A stretch of DNA of 17,157 nt from CAIWCD01 sp043782365. Its GTDB lineage: Bacteria; Myxococcota; Myxococcia; Myxococcales; 40CM-4-68-19. This document shows positions 1 through 7,348 of this stretch, piece by piece. Position numbers and translations under genes: made by a program. Under the pieces are notes generated by a model, which had not been told where the DNA came from, made no database searches, and was given only the letters and a program-made list of their open reading frames with translations. Position 1 is the first letter of the stretch. Every line of letters begins with the position of its first letter. The stretch lies in NCBI GenBank assembly GCA_043782365.1, contig JAYWAO010000128.1, positions 1 to 17,157 on the forward strand. Reading direction: 5' to 3'.

Positions 1-113
1 CGGGGCTCCTGATCGGACGACCTTCCCTGCCGCCGAATCCCCTACTTGCAGCCGCCGCCCCGAACGGCACTGGGACCTGCACGGAAGATCGCGAAGAGCT
101 GCAAATGCCGGGG
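1..113 (-). repeat. Left-end copy of the dispersed ~108 bp repeat (inverted relative to the right end)
   Basis: Read as its reverse complement, this stretch matches 17005-17117 at the other end of the window with only a handful of differences, so position x here pairs with about 17118-x. Differences include one base near position 62 and an AAA/TTT swap at the centre of the short palindrome near 101-107. No reading frame here looks coding. The two copies make the window a ~17 kb segment bounded by inverted copies of one repeat. The most economical explanation is a dispersed chromosomal repeat at which an assembly contig ended. Confidence 0.85.
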
Positions 114-287
114 CTAGAAGGACGGCCGCCCCCTTCGGGGGCTGCGAGTCGCAGGGTCGGGCTCGTTCGGTTCGGTGGCGGCGGTTGGCCATCCGTGCCT
201 CGACTGGGCGTTTCGAGCGAGGTGTCGCGGTTCACCAAGTCTTGTCACAGCCCGGAGGGCGGCCGTTTTTCTAGCCCCGGCATTTGC
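101..287. repeat. MITE/BIME-like element with 31 bp terminal inverted repeats
   Basis: Positions 101-131 and 257-287 are inverted copies of each other over 31 bases, with two mismatches (GG against AA inside CTAGAAGGACGG). The ~125 bp between them has no convincing coding frame and no tRNA-like fold I can recognise. The outermost part of each arm (CCCCGGCATTTGC) is the same sequence found at the unit borders of the end repeat, so this element appears nested in or assembled from that family. It could be a non-autonomous mobile element or a REP/BIME-type hairpin array. No target-site duplication is evident. Confidence 0.6.
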
Positions 288-294
288 CGGGGCT
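273..294. repeat. Perfect palindrome, 10 bp stem
   Basis: AGCCCCGGCA (273-282) and TGCCGGGGCT (285-294) are perfect complements separated by TT. This forms a very stable hairpin on either strand. The half-site AGCCCCGGCA recurs at the borders of the repeat units at both window ends. A T-run (266-270) lies on the left of the hairpin, so on neither strand is the stem followed by a U-tract. I read it as the REP-like core of the repeat rather than an intrinsic terminator. Confidence 0.7.
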
Positions 295-319
295 CCTGAT
301 CGAGGCTCGATAAGGCTAG

Positions 320-346
320 GCGTCGATCTGCAGCCGATATCGACGC
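320..346 (-). terminator. Hairpin downstream of the radical SAM gene; possible 3' end signal
   Basis: GCGTCGAT (320-327) pairs perfectly with ATCGACGC (339-346) around an 11-base loop. It lies 37 bases beyond the stop codon of the minus-strand radical SAM gene. There is no U-tract after it on the minus strand, so it is not a classical intrinsic terminator. It may simply stabilise the transcript's 3' end. Confidence 0.25.
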
Positions 347-382
347 TCAAGAGAATCGAATGAGTAATTCCTTCGCGCGGCC

Positions 383-2320
383 TTACCGGTCGGTGTCCCC
401 GTACCCCAGCACCGCGCGCGTCCACCACGCCTCGCGCGCCCGGTCTGCAAATGTAATACTCGCTGCCGGCGCCTCGCGCTGCAGGCGGGCCAGCGCCTCG
501 GCGTCGTCGAGCGCTCCGACGATGCGCGCCCCTGGCAGGCGGTCGCCCAGCTCCTCGGCCACCTTCGCCGCCGCGCGCAAGGTCATCTCCTGGAAGACGG
601 ACGCCAGGTCGCGCACCGCCTCCACCCAATCGGCCGGGAGCAGCGACGCTTCGCCCAGCACCACCGAGAGGCGCCGCTGCCCGTTCTCGCCCCGGTGGGC
701 CAGCGCGCGCGAGACGTAGCTCGGCGTGGCCGCGTCCACCTGCACGCGCAGCTGCTCGAGCAGGTCGAGCGGGAACGGCCCGAGCGGCCGGAGCACCACG
801 TCCAACGTGGCATACGGATCGACGCGCAGGCGCGCCTCCACCGCGGCCTTCACCCCGGCCCGCTGCGCCCAGAGGTCACGGCCCGTGAGCCAGAGCGCGG
901 CGTGCTGCGCTCCGGGCGCTCTTGCGGCGAGCGTGGCGGCCAGCGTGGCGTCGTCGAGGTCGAGCGCAAAGACATCGGGCGCGAGCAGCACCGGGCCAGT
1001 TTCCTTGGGGCTCCAAGCCTCGACCAGGTGCGGCCGCGGCTCTTCATCGAGGCGCCGGTCGAGCCTCGCCTCGGCGGACTCCAGCGTCTGGCGGAGCTGC
1101 TCGGGCGTGAACCCGGGCGTGCGCCGCACCCGGTAGGGCGGGGCCGGGTCGAACTCGACGCCATCCTCCTCGGCAGTCGACCGCATCGCCGTGCCCGGCA
1201 GGAGCGAGAGCGGGAACACCTGCGCTTCGTCACCGAGCCCGTGCTCGAGGAGGAAGTCGACGCCCCGATCGACGTCGTCGGGCGTGTCGCCCGGCAGGCC
1301 GATGATCAGGTCCACCAGAAGTGTAATACCCGCGTCGTGCAGCAGCTTCGCCGCCTCGGCCACCTTCTTGGCCGACCCGCCGCGCCGCACCTTCTTGAGG
1401 GTGCCCTGGTTGACCGACTGCAGGCCGATCTCCAGCCGGTCGAAGCCGGCCTTCTTCAGCGCGTGCGCGTGGTCGCTCGTCAGGCCTTCGGCGCGGACCT
1501 CGCCGAAAAATGTCATCCGCTTGTCGGCGTTCTGCAGGGCGAGCTCTGCCAGGAGCTCCTCGAACTGCGGCCGGTGGTTGAAGGTGGGGTCGAGGAAGAC
1601 CACCTCGCGCGCGCCGCGATCGCGCAGCCCCGCCACCAGCTTACCCGAGAGGTCGACGTCGAGCGTCCGCAGCACGCTGGAGGACCGCGGGTAGAAGCAG
1701 AACGTGCAGTGGCTCCGGCAGCCGCGCACCGTCTCCACGTAGGTGCTCCGGTGCGGGTCCACCGGCACCAGGTCCTCGAGGTACGGCGACGGGTAGTCGG
1801 TGAGCGGGAAGTTCGCGCCGGGCGCCGCGCCGAACGGGGAGAGCCCGAGCGGCCTCTGCACCGCCACGCCTGGCATCCCGGCGCCGTCGCCGCCGTCGAG
1901 GAGGCCGTGCATCAGCCTGGCGAAGCTGTCCTCGGCCTCGCCCGTCACCGCGAAGTCGAACCCGCGCTGCGAGAGGAGGAACCCGTTGTCGCTCGAGACC
2001 TCGGGCCCGCCGATCAGCACCCGGGTGCGTGGCGACCGGCGCTTCACTTCCCGCGCGAGGTGGAGCGAGCGCTCGCTGTTCCAGAGGTAGAGGGAGAGCC
2101 CGAGGAACTCGGGCTCGCCTTGCGCGAGGCGGTCGGCGAGGAGCGTGTCGCCGAGCACGTCGGTCGTGTCGGGCTGCGCGACCTCGATGGTGAGGCGCTG
2201 CCCGAGCCCGTGGACCCGCGCCGAGACCCCGAGCGCACCGGCCGCGAGCGGGACGTTGCCGGTGGCCGCGAGCGCAGCGGGGGCGGGGACGGGGAGCTGG
2301 ACGAGGCGGAGGCGGGGCAT
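383..2320 (-). CDS. B12-binding-domain radical SAM protein (645 aa)
   Basis: The N-terminal ~150 residues resemble a cobalamin-binding Rossmann domain, ending in IGGPEVS and TGEAEDSF, but lack the usual DxHxxG histidine motif. The radical SAM core follows, with the [4Fe-4S] cysteines in CRSHCTFC at about residues 201, 205 and 208. Further family features are VVFLDPTFN, RLEIGLQSVN and LIIGLPGDT. The C-terminal ~180 residues match nothing I recognise. I chose the ATG at 2320 because AGGAG lies 5 bases before it; the same frame is open to 2404, but that extension is low-complexity. Relatives carry out radical methylation or other rearrangements on diverse substrates, and the substrate here cannot be deduced. 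The gene lies 111 bp downstream of the PilZ gene on the same strand. Confidence 0.85.
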   Translation of the reverse strand: MPRLRLVQLPVPAPAALAATGNVPLAAGALGVSARVHGLGQRLTIEVAQPDTTDVLGDTLLADRLAQGEPEFLGLSLYLWNSERSLHLAREVKRRSPRTRVLIGGPEVSSDNGFLLSQRGFDFAVTGEAEDSFARLMHGLLDGGDGAGMPGVAVQRPLGLSPFGAAPGANFPLTDYPSPYLEDLVPVDPHRSTYVETVRGCRSHCTFCFYPRSSSVLRTLDVDLSGKLVAGLRDRGAREVVFLDPTFNHRPQFEELLAELALQNADKRMTFFGEVRAEGLTSDHAHALKKAGFDRLEIGLQSVNQGTLKKVRRGGSAKKVAEAAKLLHDAGITLLVDLIIGLPGDTPDDVDRGVDFLLEHGLGDEAQVFPLSLLPGTAMRSTAEEDGVEFDPAPPYRVRRTPGFTPEQLRQTLESAEARLDRRLDEEPRPHLVEAWSPKETGPVLLAPDVFALDLDDATLAATLAARAPGAQHAALWLTGRDLWAQRAGVKAAVEARLRVDPYATLDVVLRPLGPFPLDLLEQLRVQVDAATPSYVSRALAHRGENGQRRLSVVLGEASLLPADWVEAVRDLASVFQEMTLRAAAKVAEELGDRLPGARIVGALDDAEALARLQREAPAASITFADRAREAWWTRAVLGYGDTDR

Positions 2321-2431
2321 GCGTTCTCCTACCACCCCGGCCACGAGCGAGAAACGCCCGCGCCCCCCGGCCTCGGTTGCAGCCTTGCCAACTGGGGTAG
2401 ACATGCGGGTCGCCTGCAGCGTCGTCGCCGC

Positions 2432-2923
2432 CTACTTCTTCTTCAACGCCTCGAGCGCCGCGTCGAACACCAGGTACATCAGCAGGTCGCTCTGCCCGGC
2501 GGTCAAGTTGGCGAACTCGTAGCTGACCCGGTAGGTGCCGCCCTGCCGCTTGGTCCCGGCGACGGTGGCCTGCGCCTCGAGCGGCGGAGCGCCCGCCGGC
2601 ATCTTCAGCACCACGTCATGGCGCTCGCCCACGGGGAGCCCGATGCCGAGCATGGCCGAGAAGCCGTTGCCGGAGACATCCAGGGTCATCGCGCGCTGCT
2701 TGCCCCCCGGCACGCTGATGTCGACCTGCATCGCCCTGGGCACGCGGAGGGCGCTGCACGCGCTCTCGCCGGGCCGGAGCGTGACCTTCTGCGCCCCGAC
2801 CAGCGCCTGCGCCAGCTCCTCGCGGGCCTCGTGGTAGCGCCCAAGCTCGCGCTCGTCGAGCTTGCCTTCGCGGGCCCGCTGGTGGAGCCCGCGGAAATTT
2901 TCAACCCAATCTTGCAGTCCCAT
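2432..2923 (-). CDS. PilZ-domain protein (163 aa), putative c-di-GMP receptor
   Basis: An N-terminal helical segment (about residues 1-45, rich in Arg/Glu/Ala) precedes a PilZ-like beta-barrel. The barrel has the D-x-S-x-x-G motif as DVSGNG (residues 82-87). An arginine pair is present at residues 60 and 63 (LRVPRAM), but its spacing is shorter than the canonical RxxxR of strong c-di-GMP binders. This arrangement is one I associate with myxobacterial PilZ paralogues. The role is probably as a cytoplasmic effector of motility, exopolysaccharide or transport functions, but the partner is unknown. Binding of c-di-GMP is uncertain given the altered arginine spacing. No Shine-Dalgarno sequence precedes the ATG; see the promoter entry just upstream. 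Confidence 0.8.
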   Translation of the reverse strand: MGLQDWVENFRGLHQRAREGKLDERELGRYHEAREELAQALVGAQKVTLRPGESACSALRVPRAMQVDISVPGGKQRAMTLDVSGNGFSAMLGIGLPVGERHDVVLKMPAGAPPLEAQATVAGTKRQGGTYRVSYEFANLTAGQSDLLMYLVFDAALEALKKK

Positions 2924-2929
2924 GGGACG

Positions 2930-2960
2930 ATTCTATCTGCGGCAACTACTGAGGACGCAA
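2930..2960 (-). promoter_or_regulatory. Possible leaderless promoter of the PilZ gene
   Basis: On the minus strand, TAGAAT (2930-2935) matches the -10 consensus at 5 of 6 positions. A weak -35-like TTGCGT lies at 2955-2960, with a long 19 bp spacer. The -10 ends only 6 bases before the ATG at 2923, so transcription would begin at or next to the start codon. Together with the missing Shine-Dalgarno sequence this points to a leaderless mRNA. This is a pattern match only. Confidence 0.35.
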
Positions 2961-2991
2961 GGGGGTATCTGACCTACCCGGTGACGACTGG

Positions 2992-4419
<1,428 letters not shown>

Positions 4420-4481
4420 GTCGCGGCGGTGTAGCAGAGACCGGGCGCCGGAAAAAGGGGCAGGGCGCCGCGCCCTGTCGC

Positions 4482-5039
4482 CTACGGATTCCAGAGCCGG
4501 TCGAGCTGCAGCTCCATCGCCTCGAACGGCTCGGCCTTCACCTTGGCGTCGTCGCCGAAGACGCCGAGCTGCAGCCAGCGGCCGCCCTCGTTGCGGTACG
4601 CCTCGAGCGTGCGCGTCTCGGGGTCGACGAGCCAGGCGAACCGCACCCCTTGCGCCGCGTAGAGCGGGAGCTTGCGGAGGCGGTCGAGCCGGGCGGTGGA
4701 AAGGGAGAGGACTTCGCAGACCCAGTCGGGGGGCGCGGAGAAGAAGGCGAGGTCCTCGACCGGGAATCGGGTGATCAGCCAGCCGGCGACGTCGGGCACC
4801 AAGATGGCATCGCCCAGGTGCAGCTCCGGCTCGATGAGGAACACCCAGCCCCCAGGCCCGCCGCCACGCCGGCCGAACGAAGAGCGCAGCTCGCCGAAGA
4901 GCTCCCCGCTGGCGAGGCCGTGCCGGGCGCGGGGGCGCGGGCTCAAGTACAGCTCGCCCGCGACGACCTCGGCCACCTTCTCGGGCGGGGCGTCGAGGAC
5001 GTCCTGGTAGGTGGCGGGCTTGCGCGCGGACTCGGCCAT
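4482..5039 (-). CDS. Uma2/DUF820-family PD-(D/E)xK nuclease-like protein (185 aa)
   Basis: It has the conserved Uma2 features in order: EVVAGELYLSP near the N-terminus, IEPEL, VPDVAGW (Asp about residue 83), WVCEVLS (Glu about 109), and K-x3-Y-x3-GV followed by AWLVDPETRTLEAY. The residues expected of a PD-(D/E)xK nuclease core are present, so it is not obviously degenerate. Biochemical roles are poorly known for this family, whose members often occur as dispersed, possibly mobile paralogues. I prefer the ATG at 5039 (MAESARKPATYQDVLD) because homologues typically begin close to that motif. In-frame ATGs at 5051 and 5078 add only low-complexity residues. An AGGA lies about 11 bases upstream. 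Confidence 0.8.
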   Translation of the reverse strand: MAESARKPATYQDVLDAPPEKVAEVVAGELYLSPRPRARHGLASGELFGELRSSFGRRGGGPGGWVFLIEPELHLGDAILVPDVAGWLITRFPVEDLAFFSAPPDWVCEVLSLSTARLDRLRKLPLYAAQGVRFAWLVDPETRTLEAYRNEGGRWLQLGVFGDDAKVKAEPFEAMELQLDRLWNP

Positions 5040-5148
5040 GCTCGGAGGCATCCTATCGTTCGCGACGCTCCCATGCACGCGGGGAGGGGTGCGCGTCGGT
5101 GCCGCGCAGCAGGTCGACGAGGTCCCCCGCGCGCCTCCGCGGCACTGC

Positions 5149-6582
5149 TCACCGCACCAAGTAATACTCTTCCTGCCGCGGCACGAAGAAGTGCCACCCG
5201 TCGTCCCCCAGCCACGCCGGGTCCTCCTCCATCGCGTAGACCTCCTGGCCGCCCCACTCGGGCACCTTGGTCTTCGTGCTCAGCTCGACGGCGAGGTAGC
5301 TCCCCTTGCGCAGCGCCTTTGGCTCCTGCTTGCGCTGCGCCGCACGGAAGTCGATCGCGGCCCCGAGCGCGTGCCCCTGGTTGCCGAGCGGGTGCGAATA
5401 CACCTGCGCCTCGAGGCCCTTCGCCTTCACCGCCGCCATCACCGCGTCATACACTTCTGCGCCCGTGCGGCCCGGTCGCGACTCGGCCACCATCGCGTCT
5501 TGCAGGAGGTTGGTGTTCTTCAGCGCCGCCTTCAGCCCCGCGGGCGCGTCGGTCTCGCCCTCCTTGAGCACGTAGGCCATCTTCTGCCAGTCGGTGTTCA
5601 GGCCCAGCAGGGAGACGCCGAAGTCGACGTGCACGAGGTCGCCGCGCTCGATCAAAAGCGCCTCCTTGGCGACGGCGAGGAACCCGCGCGAGAGCGGGCC
5701 CGCGCCCCCCTTGCGCTGCACGCGCAGGTCAGGCTGGAACCAGGTGCCCACGCCCGCGCGCGTGAGCGCGTCATAGAGATGCCGGCGCACGTCGCCCACG
5801 GTGGTCTTGCCCGGGGTGATGACCTTGGAGGAGAGCGCCTCCTTCACCAGCGCCTCGGTGAGCTGGACGAGCTGCGTATAAGGCGCCTTCTCCTCGGGGA
5901 GCCGGGTGTCGAGGTACTCCTCGATCAACGGCGCCGCCGGGATGAACCGCTGCTCGGCCTCGGGCCCCAGCGCGTCGGCGAGGAAGAGGTAGTTGTCGCG
6001 CGTCAGGCTGCGGGTGACGCCGCGCGCGCCCAGCGCCGGGCCCAGCGTCGGCGGAGGCGGCGCGACGCCGGTCGGGGCCGGAGCGGCAACCGTGGGCCCG
6101 GTGGTCTCCTGCGGGCCCGCGCCGACGGGGCCGATCGAGAGCGCGATCGTCTTCGGCTTGAAGCGCGCGTACAGCTCGGCGAGCGCCTCCTTGGGCTTCT
6201 TCGGATCCTCGGGGGCCTCGAAGAACGCCGCCACCGCCTCCTCGGCGTAGCCCATCACCGCGAACTTCCGCAGGCCACGGTCGCCGTCGTCGGCGAAGAC
6301 GAAGAAGTCGCGGTTGCCGGCGTAGGGCCGCGGGGGCGCGACCAATGACGTCAGCGGGTCGTCGTGGAACTCCTCGTTGGCGACGATCCACATCGAGACG
6401 CCGTGGCGGCGCATCATCTCCAGCAGCATCCCGTGGCGCGTCTTCAGCCAGCCCTCGCGCAGCGCGATCTGCTGCGACCAGGAGGGCTGCTGCCATCCGC
6501 CCGGCGCGCTGGCGCGGGGCGCGGCGCAGGCGGAGAGCAGGGCTGCGAGGAGGGTGGCGAGGGGGCGTCGGTGAGTGGGCAC
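5149..6582 (-). CDS. M24-family metallopeptidase, predicted lipoprotein (477 aa)
   Basis: A pita-bread (creatinase/Xaa-Pro aminopeptidase) fold protein. The N-terminus has a lipoprotein signal: two arginines, a short hydrophobic stretch, then the lipobox LSAC with Cys19. The mature enzyme should be membrane-anchored outside the cytoplasm. The catalytic half carries the five metal ligands: Asp320 (HVDFG), Asp331 (NTDW), His404 (GNQGHALG), Glu433 (VELS) and Glu452 (MEED). A Pro/Ala/Thr-rich linker at about residues 158-187 sits inside the N-terminal half and is unusual. Translation starts at GTG, with AGGAG five bases upstream. The true specificity (Xaa-Pro or other) cannot be read from sequence. 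It is divergent from the BlaI-type gene, sharing a 371 bp upstream region. Confidence 0.88.
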   Translation of the reverse strand: MPTHRRPLATLLAALLSACAAPRASAPGGWQQPSWSQQIALREGWLKTRHGMLLEMMRRHGVSMWIVANEEFHDDPLTSLVAPPRPYAGNRDFFVFADDGDRGLRKFAVMGYAEEAVAAFFEAPEDPKKPKEALAELYARFKPKTIALSIGPVGAGPQETTGPTVAAPAPTGVAPPPPTLGPALGARGVTRSLTRDNYLFLADALGPEAEQRFIPAAPLIEEYLDTRLPEEKAPYTQLVQLTEALVKEALSSKVITPGKTTVGDVRRHLYDALTRAGVGTWFQPDLRVQRKGGAGPLSRGFLAVAKEALLIERGDLVHVDFGVSLLGLNTDWQKMAYVLKEGETDAPAGLKAALKNTNLLQDAMVAESRPGRTGAEVYDAVMAAVKAKGLEAQVYSHPLGNQGHALGAAIDFRAAQRKQEPKALRKGSYLAVELSTKTKVPEWGGQEVYAMEEDPAWLGDDGWHFFVPRQEEYYLVR

Positions 6583-6858
6583 GCGGACTCCTGTTGAAGG
6601 CGGTCAAGGTCGCACGAGGGCGGCGCGGAGTTCCACGGAATCCGCCCCGTCGGCCGAACCCAGGTTCGCACCCAAGGTGTCGCCGCCTCGGACCCTTCAC
6701 TCGGCTCCTGGGTTCCTCCCTGGGCTCCTCAGAGGGCCTTTCGCTGCGGGATCGCAGCGCCGATCCCACCGCCGATCCGTGCGCTTGCGCCCGGAGCGCG
6801 CCTGCCGCGCAGCCCTGGTGAAACATCCTCCCCGCCCCTCCGTATCTCCCCCACTGGC

Positions 6859-6887
6859 TTGACCCGCACGCCCGCTGCCGCTAGTTT
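6859..6887 (+). promoter_or_regulatory. Housekeeping-type promoter of the blaI-like/M56 operon
   Basis: TTGACC (6859-6864) matches the -35 consensus at 5 of 6 positions. It is followed after exactly 17 bp by TAGTTT (6882-6887), a 3-of-6 match to the -10 that keeps the critical first TA and last T. The predicted start site is near 6894, about 60 bases before the GTG start codon. The -10 lies inside the first palindromic operator, so repressor binding would block RNA polymerase. Confidence 0.6.
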
Positions 6888-6911
6888 TCTAGCACCTGCT
6901 GGTTTTCCAGC
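6880..6911. promoter_or_regulatory. Two tandem palindromic operators for the BlaI-type repressor
   Basis: GCTAGTTTTCTAGC (6880-6893) and GCTGGTTTTCCAGC (6898-6911) are each inverted repeats with 5 bp arms around TTTT. They differ only by a compensating pair of changes (A to G in one arm, T to C in the other), so the palindrome is preserved. Centre-to-centre spacing is 18 bp, a little under two helical turns. They cover the -10 and the predicted transcription start and are the only such pair in this spacer. The changes that keep symmetry argue for protein dimer binding. The likely ligand is the product of the next gene (autorepression). This sequence is not the TACA/TGTA-type operator of staphylococcal BlaI/MecI. 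Confidence 0.7.
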
Positions 6912-6953
6912 ACCACGCAGCGAGGCGGCCGGAGCCGGCCCGAAGGAGTCACC

Positions 6954-7346
6954 GTGAAGGCCCAGCAGATCCTCTTGAGCCTCAGCCGCAGGGAGCGCGA
7001 GATCATGGACGTCATCTATCGCGCCGGTCGCGCCACCGCCGCCGAGGTGATGGCCGCCCTCAGCGATCCGCCTGGCTACTCCGCCGTCCGCGCCCACCTC
7101 CGCGTCCTCGAGGAGAAGGGCCACCTGCGGCACGAGCAGGACGGCACGCGCCACGTCTTCCTGCCCACGCTCCCGGCCTCGCAGGCGCGCGGGGCGGCGA
7201 TGCGCAACCTGCTGCAGACCTTCTTCGACGGCTCCGCCACCAAGGCGGTCGCCGCGCTGCTCGACCTCGAGAAGGACAAGCTCGGAGAAGACGACCTCGA
7301 GCGCATCTCGCGCCTGGTCGACCAGGCCCGCAAGGAGGGACGCTAG
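6954..7346 (+). CDS. BlaI/MecI/CopY-family transcriptional repressor (130 aa)
   Basis: A small winged-helix repressor. The N-terminal domain (residues ~8-70) shows the family pattern LSRREREIMDVIY, then ATAAEVMAAL, then SAVRAHLRVLEEKGHLRHE and a beta-wing with RHVFLP. The C-terminal dimerisation region contains LLQTFFDGS, like the LLxxFFxGS of BlaI/MecI proteins. Family members are inactivated by proteolysis triggered by an adjacent M56 membrane protease. That gene follows after 2 bp here. Translation starts at GTG, with AAGGAG five bases upstream. It is expected to bind the two palindromes in its own promoter. No beta-lactamase gene is nearby, so the regulon need not concern antibiotics. Confidence 0.92.
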   Translation: MKAQQILLSLSRREREIMDVIYRAGRATAAEVMAALSDPPGYSAVRAHLRVLEEKGHLRHEQDGTRHVFLPTLPASQARGAAMRNLLQTFFDGSATKAVAALLDLEKDKLGEDDLERISRLVDQARKEGR

Positions 7347-7348
7347 CC

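Larger units (their letters stand above)
6583..6953. other. Divergent intergenic region (371 bp)
   Basis: I see no gene here. The left part contains a hairpin with a 7 bp stem (CGCTGCG / CGCAGCG around GGAT, 6742-6759) and an imperfect duplication of GGCTCCTGGGTT-like sequence around 6700-6730. The rightmost ~100 bases hold the promoter and operators of the BlaI-type gene, listed separately. I found no convincing promoter for the minus-strand M24 gene beyond its strong ribosome binding site. Confidence 0.6.

Noticed and set aside
132..256. tRNA or small RNA gene inside the left repeat
   Set aside because: No cloverleaf arms, no T-loop GTTCRANNC in context and no CCA end could be matched.
273..294. 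Intrinsic terminator
   Set aside because: The stem is strong but no U-tract follows it on either strand, and the half-site belongs to the repeat family.
105..629. Short open frames on both strands at the left end
   Set aside because: They cross the repeats and the 3' end of the radical SAM gene, and they lack ribosome binding sites and recognisable sequence.
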